In this document: positions 38,032 through 48,760 of the stretch, one piece after another | How positions within the stretch are numbered: position 1 is the stretch's first letter | Layout: each line of letters opens with the position of its first letter | NCBI GenBank assembly: GCA_029379385.1 | Contig: CM055617.1 | Coordinates: 15,632,679 to 15,696,678 of the forward strand | From: Quillaja saponaria | Taxonomy: Eukaryota; Streptophyta; Magnoliopsida; Fabales; Quillajaceae | Direction of reading: 5' to 3' | DNA: 64,000 bases | Translations under genes and position numbers: made by a program | The notes under the pieces: model-generated | Told to the model about the DNA's origin: nothing | Database searches by the model: none | Seen by the model: the letters and a program-made list of their open reading frames with translations, nothing else

Positions 38032-38057
38032 TTTTTTTTTTTTTTTTTTTTTTTTTT
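38032..38057. repeat. T26 homopolymer
   Basis: This is an uninterrupted run of 26 T. It lies 180 bp before the TATA-like box at 38238. Confidence 0.9.
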
Positions 38058-38237
38058 ATCTTTCTGGTGACCTCATAGGATGACCCAAAAAGTTGAATTG
38101 GAAACTTGATAGTTGATACACTTATTTTTCTTTCATTCCCAAGTCCCAACTAATCAACTTTTGGCTCAGGGCTATACCAACCATTGACACGTCAAAAAAT
38201 GATCGGGCACAGATATTGAGAAATGAAAGCAAGAGGC

Positions 38238-38245
38238 TATAAAAG
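38238..38245 (+). promoter_or_regulatory. TATA box candidate upstream of a gypsy-type reading frame
   Basis: TATAAAAG lies in a GGCTATAAAAGGGG context, followed by a C-rich strip at about 38249-38262. It lies about 260 bp before the first recognisable residues of the reading frame at 38500-40330. The equivalent arrangement at 55107 supports a promoter role, which remains inference. Confidence 0.45.
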
Positions 38246-38499
38246 GGGCTTCCCCCTCCCCACTTGTCACTTTTTTGTTTAAAATTAACGAAGCTCTGCC
38301 AAATCGATTCTAGAGTCCATAAATATAAGAATCTTGATTTGGCTAATTGTGTTTCTTTTAACTCTTACTCAAGCATTTATTTCGATCATAAGTCTTCACT
38401 TATAGGTATGAGCTCCACACATGTCTTTTTAGTTAAAAGAATCTATATCATTAGTAAGTATGTACTCTAGCATGTCAAATTTAGCAATCCTCTAAATCA

Positions 38500-40330
38500 A
38501 GATGATAGGGCTAAGTCCTTCTACTCCACCTTATCCACTTCCTCTACTTCTTCGAGAAGGCTAACACCAAAGGCTAGGTTGGGACTATGGGAGACCTCCA
38601 GAGTCACATCCTACTATGAAAACTTAGAAGTGGAAGATTATGAAAGAGAAGAGTTGGAGGTGAATAGTAAAGATAAAGAAAGCTCCAAAAGTCTAGTGTT
38701 CTCTACATATTGGGTGGAGGAGTTCGAATTGGTTACAATGTACTTCATCCCTATGATAATATCGTTGAGGTTGTGAATGAACTGTGTCATGATGTCAGAA
38801 AAATTGACTGCTCATTTTTTACTGTCATTGAACCTTCTTGGACACAACTTCCATCCTAGGTTGCATCACTAGTTATGGCCATTTGACTCAATAGCCCATC
38901 AATTGTATTTGTATGAAGAGCAACTAAAAGGCATGTTGAGACTTCGACTTCACAATTTCTTCTTTCGAGTTTGCAATGTATATGGAGTTTTCCCTGCTTA
39001 GATTACCCCTAACGGGACAAGAATCATGTTGGCCTTCATTAGCCTTTGCCATTAGTTGCATATCACCTTCTTTGTCTGCGTTCGGACATTTATCTTATAC
39101 AAAAAGGATGCATTGGGGTTGGTTCCATCTTAGAAAATTCCTACATTTTTGACTCATTCCCTGATAATAATAATGGCTAGAAGCACAAATTTTTCTTCAT
39201 ATTCTGAAACACCCTTACCGAGCTTTTGCTCAGGTAGGATAAGATAAATCCCAAGATGAAAGAGAAGCCCTAGCCGACCTCCAAGCAGCGGAAACAACTA
39301 GATAACAATACGAAGTTTGATGTTAATTTTTTCCTAGGCGGACCATAATTGGTGGCTGCTAGGAACAAACACTTCGACATAGTGACAACCTAAATACTTT
39401 GAAGCTTTTTAGTTTTTATGCTCTTGTTTATGTTCGAGCTTCACTTGTAACTCTTGTTCATTCATTTGCAAATCGAGAGATGAGAAGAGTTTTAGAGGTC
39501 ACTCATAAGGAGCTTGTAGCCATTAGAAACAGGAACAAATAGGGTAAGAAGAAGGAGGTCGCTAAGACCAAGGAGGCCTCTACTCCCTGAACTGAAAAAG
39601 ATGGTGGATAGGACTCAGACGGTAAGGTCACCCCTCCTTCCTAAGCTCAACAAAGGACTCATATTTCAGTTCCTCCCTTGAGGACAATACATGCTCATCT
39701 GGAGAGACCCTAGGTTCCTTCTCCCTTAGAAGGTGAGGTTAGAGTGTCTCCCGAGGTGGGGGTAGACTGGATCACCTTGCTCACGACCTTTTGGCTTGCT
39801 CATCTAACCTTCGCTTACATGAGGTTTATAATAAAGACTACAGGGTGGCTCAGGGAACCCTACTTGTGGCAGACTGAGTTTTCTCTTAGGGTCAGTTATT
39901 ACCTCTAGGCTGAATTTATTAATAAGGGTAAGTAAACCCATGAACTATTGTTCATTTTTATTCTTGACTTATTTATGATGTTAGGTTTGTTTATTGGCAG
40001 GGAACTCAAACCTATGGCTCTCATGTATGAGCGTGTCCATGCTATAAAGGTGGCATTAAGGACAGACGAGAACAAATTAAGGAATACTGCCCACACTTAT
40101 GGAAGTATGATAGAGTGAGCTACTCTTGCTGAAGCAAAAAGTAGAGAATATGAAGAAGAAGGCTAAAGACGCCTTTCTAGCTAAGGAGGTCCTGGCTGAT
40201 AGCGTAGCAAGCTTGAAGGAACGAGTTGTAAGACGAAAGTAAGAGTTATAAAAGTTGCATGGTGCTTTACACGAGGATCTGTCTAGGGAGGTTGAGGTGC
40301 CGACCAAGGTGTTGAAACATGCAAGGGGTG
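38500..40330 (+). pseudogene. decayed 'putative gypsy-type transposon' reading frame
   Basis: The plus strand carries an acidic N-terminal block (YYENLEVEDYEREELEVNSK at about 38614-38673). A hydrophobic core follows at about 38910-39125 (LYLYEEQLKG, RLRLHNFFFRVCNVYGVFPA, stop, ITPNGTRIMLAFISLC). After a long low-complexity part comes a helical, charged C-terminal part near 40010-40330 (LMYERVHAIKVALRTDENKL and AEAKSREYEEE). This order matches the plant family of extra gypsy reading frames (LPLHPF..VL...G..P.QL.PNGW...., then coiled coil). Stops and frame changes are frequent. No gag, pol or LTR pair is seen next to it. Its resemblance to the frame at 55289-57470 is in layout and motif, not close sequence. 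Confidence 0.5.
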
Positions 40331-40587
40331 AACTGAGTTTAGATAGCTGCTATTTGAATGCTTGCTTGCATGACTTTGTACTTAGCTTCCTAGTATGTTT
40401 GAGAAGCTGTGATTCAATATTGAATAAAACTATAATTATAGTAATGAAGTGCATGGAAATGTTTCTTGAAATGATAATGTGTTATTTGTTTTTATGAATT
40501 GTTGGATTGTTGTAGGTTGCAAGTGTTAAAAAGAAATGCAAACCTAGATGCTATTTTTAATAATTTCTTAACGCAAATATTAATGTA

Positions 40588-40655
40588 TAGCCTAGTGGTT
40601 GCCGTTTTGGTTGCACTTGGGAGGTAATAACCCCCACTAACCCTATTTTTTTTTA
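40588..40655 (+). repeat. SINE-like, tRNA-derived relic
   Basis: The segment opens with the pol III A-box consensus TAGCCTAGTGG at 40588-40598 and continues GGTTGCACTTGGGAGGT. The B-box region is reduced to AATAACCCCCACTAACCC and the end is a T-run (40646-40654). AATGTAT stands on both sides (40582-40588 and 40656-40662) as a possible target-site duplication. It is short and has probably lost about ten bases of the B box. Confidence 0.45.
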
Positions 40656-40662
40656 AATGTAT

Positions 40663-41434
40663 TATTTTTGTAAATAAAAATATATTTTAGTTCATAATAA
40701 CTTTATTTATATCTCTATTAGATTATTTAATTTTATTTGCATCTTTACACATGCAAGCATGTCTAAATCATCAGTAAAAATCATATACAAATAAGTATTA
40801 TATAAGGTTTTCACATACTTAAGTTTCTAAAATTATACATTATTTTCGTAATGTTTTCAGTATATATCCAACAAATTTTGATATTTGGATTGACCAATGC
40901 AATACCTTGAAACGATATTTTAATTATTGACTATATGAATGTATAACTTGGTAACCACAAAATTGATCCTTTTCCACAAGACTCACCACTATTTTAGGGG
41001 AGTACTCCCATGCACTTACCGATTCCCTACTGCTTTTAAACTACAGTAACAACGATCTAGATATAATTTGCAACGCATTCTTTGAAAAACATTATAAAAT
41101 TTGCTTCCCAAAAAGTACTAACCCACACGGAGATCTTTTGGCAATACAAGTACCACTAGATGAAGTAACTGCCAACACCTTAAGAAAAAAACAATGGAAT
41201 ATGGACAAGTTGAATACCTTTTCCACCTTAAACAACAACTACAGACATAAGTAGCCTTTGTACTGGACTTATATTCTAACATTGGATGCATAATAACCTC
41301 AACAACTTTAATTGAGGAGCATCATTCTAAAAGATAGACAAAGAATGAATATTTTAGAAAGAAACAGAATGATAGAATTTGAACCCTTAATTTCTACAAT
41401 CATAACCAATGAACGGATTCTACCCTTGTAACAA
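40663..41434. other. intergenic stretch 3' of the fatty acid hydroxylase gene
   Basis: No gene is seen. The right part must include the 3' untranslated region of the minus-strand hydroxylase gene, whose stop codon is at 41435-41437. I do not see a decisive polyadenylation site. Confidence 0.5.
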
Positions 41435-41554
41435 TTATTTACTTTTCTGGTCTAATTTAAATGGAGGAAGTGTTTCAAAGACCTTATCCCACAGTGATGA
41501 ATTGATTCCAAATCCTTTATTCTGGATCCTGAAATGATGATTCAGGTGGTATTT
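41435..41554 (-). CDS. FAH: FAH coding exon 6, out of frame in this copy
   Basis: Its own frame reads KYHLNHHFRIQNKGFGINSS, then LWDKVFETLPPFKLDQKSK and TAA at 41437-41435. The acceptor is TTTGCAG. It holds the last histidine cluster HLNHH. Compared with the usual GITSSLWD..FGTLP, two positions differ (T to N, G to E). Confidence 0.87.
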   Translation of the reverse strand, partial: KYHLNHHFRIQNKGFGINSSLWDKVFETLPPFKLDQKSK

Positions 41555-41943
41555 CTGCAAACAAACCCAAAGAAAATGTTAGTTTTCCACTGACCAGATT
41601 GTGAGGATGGCAAGTTTTATTGCAAGGAGGAAGTGGAAAATGAATGATACCTAGCCTGAAACTAGGGTTCAAAAGTCACCTTTTCCAAAGGCACAGGAAG
41701 AATGCCGGATAACTTCTTTGTATCCCTTTGCCAAAGGACCTTTACCTAGCCAATGGATGATAATTTTACTTTTAGTGATGTAGAGCAGTTGTACACATAT
41801 CCAGAGATTGATTGTGAAAGATTTATTCTTGAAAGATATTAAAAATATGGTAACGTTAAGAAATTCTGAAACTAGATGGAAAGGAGTTGGCGGGTCTGAC
41901 AATCAGTAGTCTCCAACAACAAAGTAACAAACTGGGCTCTTAC

Positions 41944-42091
41944 CTTAAGATTTCGGGGGTACTTCACTTGTTGGCTGACCATGGTGCAGGTAGTAATGGG
42001 TAACATCATACATCACATAACCTAGCAAGCCCCCTCCAAACAAAGCAGGAGTAGTTGAAGGAGTGGACATAAACTTCAACAAATTCCAGAA
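41944..42091 (-). CDS. FAH: FAH coding exon 5, with a one-base insertion
   Basis: It encodes [30 protein letters not shown] and [16 protein letters not shown] run of five C (plus-strand G 41955-41959) then shifts the frame to PKS and a stop. The exon is 148 bp, whereas 147 bp would keep phase 0 into exon 6. The donor AAG then GTAAGA is intact. Confidence 0.88.
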
Positions 42092-42470
42092 CTGTAAATG
42101 GACAATAACACAGTTAAAATCAATGGAAAGAAAATTAAAGGTAATCTAGAGTCTGACATTCAAATTCTGTAGAAAAATTAAACCACAAAGATACATCAAA
42201 ACTAAACCCAAATAACATGCACATGATCTATTGTGAATTAGGAAATCAATTGCAAAACCTGTAGGGGGTGTTGAGGCAAATCACTAAAAAGTCACTTAGA
42301 TAGAGGATGGTGCTTGTGACCAGTGATGTCACTTCAACAATGCTATTAAATAGCAGCACTAACACTGACTTCTTAAAAGTTACCATAATTGTAAAAACTA
42401 AAGATCCAGCTAATAAAGATGCCTTAATTGTTTTGACAGCAATACAAAATTGTCCCTTCTGATAAAAATA

Positions 42471-43660
42471 AGGTGATGATATGTACATGAGTGAAAAGTA
42501 ATAGGTGACCAAAAAATTGGCCATGTGTCAGTTAATTGTATTTCTTATTTTGTTACTTGTCAGTTTCTCGTCTCATTCACATTTTACTTTTTTTTTCTCA
42601 AACTTAAATCTTTTCTCTCTAAGTTCATCCTCTCTACACAATCAAAGATGAAATTTTTTTGGAAATATTTAGATCAGCAAAATTGAAATAGTGCAACGTC
42701 ACCTGGAATCAAATTACTTTTCTCTTGCCCTCCTTGTCGAAATTTTGCATCCTTTGTCGGTAACTCCAAGGAAAAAAAGATGAAATATGCTTTGACCTCC
42801 AAGCAATTTTTTTTTTTTTTTTGGTCGGTAACTCCAAGCAAATTTCTTCATCGTTGTTTTTTTTTTTTGGCACAGAAATTTCTTCATCGTTTGTCTGTAT
42901 TGATTTATGGAAAGTTACAAGAATCTTCCTTGGCTCAATAAAATCCTCTTCTTTCTTTCTCTCTCTACCTCACTTCTCTTCTCTAACTCCATTGAAGCAA
43001 AGCCCAGAAACTTCAAAACTAGAGATTCCATCATAATACTTGTAGTATAAAGAGAAATGAGGAGATCATACACCTTCCATCACCATATCCTCACCAGACA
43101 CCAGCCACCAGCCACCTCTGATTGGTTTTTGGAGAGAAGAGATGAGAACTGAGAAAAAGAAAAAAAAAAAAAAAAAAACCGAACTTTGGAATGATTTGTG
43201 ACTTGGTCAAATTGTAATGCAAAGAAGAGAGACTGAAGAAGCAATTTGCAATTTTCATTGAATACGCCATTCTCTTGTTGTGCATTGATATTCGAATCGA
43301 ACTAAAGAAGGATTGGGTTGCTTACCCAGAAAGAATCCAGACCAAGAGGGCAAGAGAGTTATATAATTCCAGGTGATGAAAGGACATCAGATTGCACACT
43401 ATTTCAATTTTGCTAATCCTTGGACAAAGATTTCTATAAATTATACATCATTGATTGAGTAGAGAGGATGGCAATCATTGTGTGTGAGACAGATAGAAAA
43501 GCTAAAGTTTGAGAGGGAAAAAAAAAGTAAAGAGTGAATGAGACTACAAATTGACAAAATAACAAAAAAAAAAGTAAAGAGTGAATGAGAATACAATTAA
43601 CTGACACATGACCCACTTTCGTTCACCTATAACTTTTCACCCAGGTACATATCATCACCC
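42471..43660. mobile_element. long-TIR MULE-like element inside FAH intron 4, 1190 bp
   Basis: The left end AGGTGATGATATGTACATGA matches the reverse complement of the right end GGGTGATGATATGTACCTGG. The similarity runs on for at least 75 bp (GTGAAAAGT, ATAGGTGA, TCATGTGTCAGTTAATTGTA) and then, with a gap, about 150 bp in all. TAAAAATA flanks both sides (42463-42470 and 43661-43668), an 8-bp duplication. The long TIR favours a Mutator-like element, although 8 bp would also suit hAT. There is no transposase. Confidence 0.83.
43510..43598. repeat. tandem duplication in the right TIR of the intronic element
   Basis: The block A-run then GTAAAGAGTGAATGAGA(C/A) TACAA occurs twice, at about 43518-43552 and 43562-43598. 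The left TIR has only one equivalent. Confidence 0.75.
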
Positions 43661-44626
43661 TAAAAATATCATATTGTTAGAACTTATTATAATAACAAAT
43701 TTTTGCTGTTTAAGGTTAACTGGATAGAAATATATAAAACAAAGAAACACGTAATTTTAATGCTTCACCACCAAAGAAACATTTTGCTATACTCCAATCA
43801 CTTTTATTCTTATCAACATCTCTCATATAGCACTGGTCAATTGATTCCCATGGTTTTTCTTAACAATGACTTTGCAAAGCCAGTTATTAAAGCCTTAACC
43901 AACATCCCGAGATTAATCAGATTTGTTCAACTCAAGATAAACATTTAGCTGATTCATTGACTTCTCTTATTCTACAAAGAAAATGAAATAGTTTCAACCT
44001 AGATTCACCTGAAAACAAAACAAAATTTTCCAATTTGATCACTTGGGGAAATCATAGAACAAGGTTATAGATTGGGCAATTGTAGGACAAATAGAAATTA
44101 TCTACAGAAAAAATAAAAATAAAAATAAAAGAAAGAGAATTCATGTAAAAGACTGGAAGAGATTTGTTCAACTGATGTTTAAAAGAATAAGTTATATAGC
44201 TGACAGTAAGAAAACTTTCGCCCGACCTTGAGAACATTCAGATGGCATTTTTATGACATAAGTTCCATGGGGTATACTGTTATTGCCAACCTAGTGTTTC
44301 CATTAGATAATTCTGAACTCAAGTTCCTCCGGGAAATTTGACCAAACTGTTGAGACCAAATATATTACTTGAGTATATATATTATATAATTTCAGTGTAT
44401 ACATGTATATATTGTTGTGTTGGAACTTTCAAGAATTATTTTATCCCCATATCCACAATGTAATTCACTTCTATCAGTGCTTTATAGAGCTCTCCTGGAA
44501 CTATGTATAATAGCATCGCATCATGATCATATTAGCCTCCAAGATCCCAATAAAAGGGCAAACGATTAAATGCATCTCCTGTCAGTGCATCAGTCAAAAT
44601 GCATGAAAGGAAAAGAATAAACATAC

Positions 44627-44732
44627 TGGCAGACATAATACAGCTGTTGCGGCAGGAGGGAAAACAAGTCTCAAGCCATCCACTGGGTGCTTATGGTGGC
44701 AGCCATGAAGAAGATAATGCATGGTATTTCCC
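44627..44732 (-). CDS. FAH: FAH coding exon 4
   Basis: It completes W114 and encodes GNTMHYLLHGCHHKHPVDGL, then RLVFPPAATAVLCLP (to residue 149). It carries the HGCHHKH metal-ligand cluster. The acceptor is TTTAG and the donor is CCA then GTATGT. Confidence 0.9.
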
Positions 44733-44908
44733 CTAAAGAAAAGTTTCAGAAAAAAAGAAAATTAGTGTAACTTCTTTTAGCTAATAAGGATTTACATAGA
44801 TCACAAATCTCAAAGCACAACTTTGGTGAGTTAGTCTCAGTGTATGTGTATGCTTGGTTGAAAGAGAAAAAAGAGACATAGAGAGAGAGAAAGAGTGTGA
44901 GAACAAAC

Positions 44909-45105
44909 CAATAGCCTTTTGTTCTGATGTGGAAAAGGAAGCGGTGTAAGGAGTATTCAAGCAATGTCCATACAAGTATTCCAAAGGCCACCATTAAAGC
45001 TATCTCATGAAGTGAATGGCCCATCCTCGTAGACATGGAGATACTCCAGCATTCAACTGGCAACCAAATTACTGTAATTGCCCACCGAACTGTGCGTGTC
45101 AAGAA
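44909..45105 (-). CDS. FAH: FAH coding exon 3
   Basis: It encodes residues 49-113 and part of 114. It starts FLTRTVRWAITVIWLPVECW, continues with two hydrophobic segments (about 57-70 and 84-97) and ends in the first histidine pair HRFLFH, then TKGYW. The acceptor is AAACAG and the donor is TATTG then GTTTGT. Confidence 0.9.
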
Positions 45106-45210
45106 CTGTTTCAGGTAGTAACAAATCAAAATACAACTCTATTCTCAGAGTGCATTATTTAACTGCTAATATATACACATTTCCACATTGTAAGAGAAAA
45201 GACATTTTAC

Positions 45211-45303
45211 CTCCCAAAAATCACTTTCAAAAAAGCGAGGGCCTTCCTTGCTAACAATAGGCTGGTGAACCCATTCCTGATAAGCTTCTCCTAGACGTCC
45301 AAC
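45211..45303 (-). CDS. FAH: FAH coding exon 2
   Basis: It encodes VGRLGEAYQEWVHQPIVSKE followed by GPRFFESDFWE (residues 18-48). This is the most conserved N-terminal part of plant FAH. The acceptor is TTGTTCAG and the donor is GAG then GTAAAA. The phase is 0 at both ends. Confidence 0.9.
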
Positions 45304-45498
45304 CTGAACAAAAGAAATCAGGGTTATCAATCTCAACAGAGGATTTTCAAAAGGAATGACCATTCAAATTCTTAAAGTCAAGCTCCATATGCAAGATATT
45401 AGGATCTAATTGACAATTAAATACAGAGTACAGTACAAAAAGCTCTTTGGTGTGCACAAGTATCATTATATATAGCAAAACTGGGAATTTATGTGTAC

Positions 45499-45549
45499 CT
45501 GGAAAACAAGGGGCTTGTCCAAATCAACGATGAACTCTTGTGCAACCAT
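45499..45549 (-). CDS. FAH: FAH coding exon 1
   Basis: It encodes the first 17 residues, MVAQEFIVDLDKPLVFQ. The ATG at 45549-45547 is chosen because plant FAH proteins begin MVAQ.F.VDL.KPLVFQ. The exon ends at CAG followed by GTACAC. Seven bases upstream of the ATG is an acceptor-like CTCCAG, which suggests an intron in the 5' untranslated region. Confidence 0.88.
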
Positions 45550-45557
45550 CTCGAAAC

Positions 45558-46986
45558 TGGAGATGAGGAAAAGGAAATACGTATGATAATGTGCTGCAAA
45601 CCAAACACTGATAATAAACAATCTATTTAATAAAGCCCAACATGCAAGGAGTACTTTCACGCGACTTGGGTGCAGTACATAATCAATTAGTGGACTGTCA
45701 CAAACTCGCACTTATTCAGTGACATTTATTTTTGCCTTTCTAATAAGGTCAAAACATAAAGAAATAAGGATTAAATTGGCCATCAAATGGTTAACTTAGG
45801 ATGAAATCCTTGCTTAGCCAAGCCAGAAGCTATACTCTAGGGCCCTAGGCGTAAGGCAAGCTAATCTGCTAGTAAATATGATTTCAATGAATTACATGAG
45901 AAAATACATTGACCTAACCAGGTCTCAAAACTACAGAAAAAAAAAATAAGAGGAAGGAAATGAATAAACAAAGCAGAACAATAAAACTAGAAAACTAATC
46001 CCAGAATAACCAATTTGTTATTGTTTTCCTTTACTTTCTTAATAGTATTTGTATTTCCTTTAGTGCCAAAAAAGAATGTCAATGGATTTTCAAACTTAAA
46101 TCAGAAGTCCCAAATTTCTTCACTCTAATCTACTTTTCAACTGGAAAGTTAAAATGAAAATAGAAAAAAGAACCTTGAAAATTCTTAAGTAGGTTAATTG
46201 AGCATTTCAGTTAGATTCCTGCTCTAGTGTGAAAAGCAAAAAGTACTGTTAAGCAATTGGTGATTCTAACTTTTTAATCCCACAAAATTATTAGCCATTC
46301 AAGTTGTCAATTTTAGTGACTTATGATGTTTTCACTGATCATTCCTCAATGTCGAAGTGTAGACTTGTAATTGGCAAACATCCATCTAGGTAACCAGCGG
46401 ACATTCCACATATCTTTCTTTAACCAAAACCATTTTTCTTCAATAAGAGACACGATTCAGCTTCAGATATGAAAATTTACTGACACATGAAGAAGTAATT
46501 TTAAATTTAAAATGAAATCTCCAATATATGGACCTCAAAATAACCAAGATTATTTAATTTCTCTGCTTAGAAATCATTTACACAAAACCATTATCTTTGA
46601 TGAAAGTAAAAACTGAAAAGAGATATGATTACACACAGTTCAACTAATTGTCAATTTTGAATTCCATTCTCTTTCAAGGAAAAGGATAGAAAATCCAAAG
46701 AATGGCAATAATGCATTAGCATGTCCAGTTTTCTTACGATGGAAATCCAAAGAATGGCACAAGTATAAAATAACTGCTTCAACCTACCCAGAAAATTTCT
46801 GAGCAACCAAACACAAGACTTTACATAACCCCTTCCAAAACAACGATACCCATTATACCAAGAAAAAAAGTTCCAAACAAAAGTCAGCCCAGATCTAACA
46901 ACTTCCACTTGGAGAACCAAGATAAGAAATACAGAATCTGAATGAAAAAAGTATTAATCAAAACGAATGTACAATTATTAACTAAC
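45558..46986 (-). other. probable 5' untranslated intron of FAH
   Basis: This gene-less 1.4-kb stretch lies between the candidate donor at 46986 and the acceptor at about 45557. Minus-strand frames here (46651-46920) show no domain. Confidence 0.35.
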
Positions 46987-47290
46987 CGAGCAGCAGGTAA
47001 TGCGTTCAGATCCGTATGAATGAGTATCTCTCTACGGAAATGTCATTTTTCCTAGAACACCCACTTCCACACCAGGGTTTGTGTTTGGCACTTTGGCTCC
47101 GAGGCAGTGATGCAGTAGAGAGAAGCACTTGGAGTCGAAGATTTTTGGGCATTTAAATTGGGAAAAGACATGGAGGAACCTTGACCGTAAATTTGAATCA
47201 GCATAACGAATAATAAGCCAGCATATCTTCGCGTTGGATTCAAGCGGTTAGCACTTGGCAGAAACATGGGGTGGGAACGGGATCGTGTTT
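46987..47290 (-). promoter_or_regulatory. probable FAH 5' untranslated exon and promoter-proximal region
   Basis: This strip has a higher GC content than its surroundings and lies upstream of the FAH start. On the minus strand it contains CTCTCTACTGCATCACTGCC and ends GCTGCTCG then GTTAGT (46987/46986), a donor that could join the acceptor CTCCAG just before the ATG at 45557. This implies a 5' untranslated intron of about 1.4 kb. No clear TATA box is seen. Confidence 0.35.
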
Positions 47291-47639
47291 TCTAACGCTC
47301 ACACTTTTTCGAGTCTCCGCGTCCCGAGTTTTGTCAATTTGTCTTTGAATTAATTGCTAAATTACACTTTAATTGCCAGTGACTATGTCAAGTTAGCCAT
47401 GAGCTCGTGCTCTGAAAACAGTAAAAGTCAAGATTGAAAACTTTTTGTGCCTTAAGAACGGCTAGGATGAGATCAGAGTTTCCTAGTTAGGAGAGCAACA
47501 AGTTTAGATTCCATCTTATCGAGCTATTGCTGAAGGTATAAAAAGAGATTAGACTGACCTGGTCATCAAGTCAGAAAGACAGTGAGCATAGAATCAAGGC
47601 TATGGAGGCCGAGGTGAGATAGATACTAAAATTGGCGTG

Positions 47640-48760
47640 ACCGGGATCTTTTTTGAGTGCTAAATTACACAACTCCTATTAGTCTCAACATATATATGTA
47701 AAATAGTAGACTAAATATGTATATTGCCTACTATCGCACTTTTAAGCACGAACTAAAGAGTTCGAGCTTATACCTTGTAGGATTGTTTTTGCATGTGGCT
47801 CGAGTCAATATCCTGTTCTATGTACTTATAACCTGTCTCATCTTTCTCAACATTAGGGTGTTAGATTCCTTATATAGTATGACTAAGATAGATTTTACCA
47901 TAATTCTATCAGGCCGAACTATGTGCTTAGAGGGCCATTTCCCTTACTTTAAGAATAACTTGCTATCTTTACAATGAATAATTTATTTAAGCAAGTAAAT
48001 ATATATCTCTTTATCTCGTTTCTAATAGGAGACTTACTTTGAGGACGTATTCCTCAAAAGTAGAGGTCTTTAGTTTCCCATGCTATTGGATAATGACCTG
48101 CAATTGAGTTTATATGTAATTAAATCATAATTTATATACCTTCTTCGAGGTTGGCATGCTTTAACAACCAGATTGGACCATTTTATCTTACTTACAATTG
48201 GTCTTGTTTTCTCTTTTATTCCAACCCTTTTGGGCTTTATGGTTCCACGAGGTTTAGGCTATTTTAAGCTCTCATACCTTTTGGCAATAAAAAATATTTT
48301 TATTTTTATCTCGGCCTTAGTAGGGCTTTGGGGTCTATAAGGCTGAGCTTATTATAAGTTCCCGTACTTTTGACGATTTAAGTATCCGTGTGTAGTCTAA
48401 TGAGCTAGGTAATTATAGTCGGCTCTACCATCTCCCAAGGATGTCACCCCACCCCCCCCCCCCCCCCCCAACATGGGCTTCAACCGTTAAGGTCCATAGG
48501 TTGTGACATTTCCTAGTATGTTACACTCCTATCGAATGGACTCGGGAGTAGCTAGAGTCACAGGATTATGACCTACTAACCTCATATACTAGCACTGCAA
48601 GGACCAGATGAGGAGACCTTGTTTCTTTGTGTGCCATATGTGGGCACTCACAATTATATAATCAGCAAGTCCCCTTAATCATTATGGGTTTCTTTCCAAG
48701 ATTTTTGCTTGGTTGTAAGGGGCTATGCTTTTCCTTTTTCTGCTCTGGTTGCAAAAATTT
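47640..48760 (+). mobile_element. remnant of a Tat-type gypsy element
   Basis: The part 48490-48700 resembles 57890-58010 of the large gypsy element. It shares TAAGGTCCA, GACTCGGGAGTAGCTAGAGT against CTTGGGGGTGGCTCGGATCA, CACAGG(A/G)TTAT, and ACTAGCACTG(C/T)AAG. That part of the large element lies between its opposite-strand reading frame and pol, so this is a piece of a related element. No coding domain remains. Confidence 0.45.
48452..48469. repeat. C18 homopolymer
   Basis: This is an uninterrupted run of 18 C, unusual in such AT-rich DNA, inside the gypsy remnant. It is prone to slippage and to assembly error. Confidence 0.9.

Larger units (their letters stand above)
41435..45549 (-). pseudogene. 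FAH: fatty acid 2-hydroxylase gene (FAH1/FAH2 type), frameshifted
   Basis: Plant FAH proteins are ER membrane di-iron enzymes that add the 2-hydroxyl group to very-long-chain fatty acids of sphingolipids. Six coding exons can be placed with GT-AG borders: 45549-45499, 45303-45211, 45105-44909, 44732-44627, 42091-41944 and 41554-41435. Residues 1-17 start MVAQEFIVDLDKPLVFQ. Histidine motifs follow in family order: HRFLFH (102-107), HGCHHKH (123-129), HYYLHH (181-186) and, in exon 6, HLNHH. The exons total 715 bp, one more than the 714 needed for 237 codons plus stop, which is the usual plant FAH length. The extra base lies in a run of five C (plus-strand G 41955-41959) and brings a stop four codons later, after residue 197. 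Exon 6 is then out of frame. It could be an inactive allele, a recent pseudogene or an assembly error, since all splice sites are intact. Confidence 0.9.

Noticed and set aside
44781..44984. Second frame overlapping FAH exon 3 on the same strand
   Set aside because: It is a shadow of the real exon and runs into intron sequence. The exon's own frame carries the family motifs.
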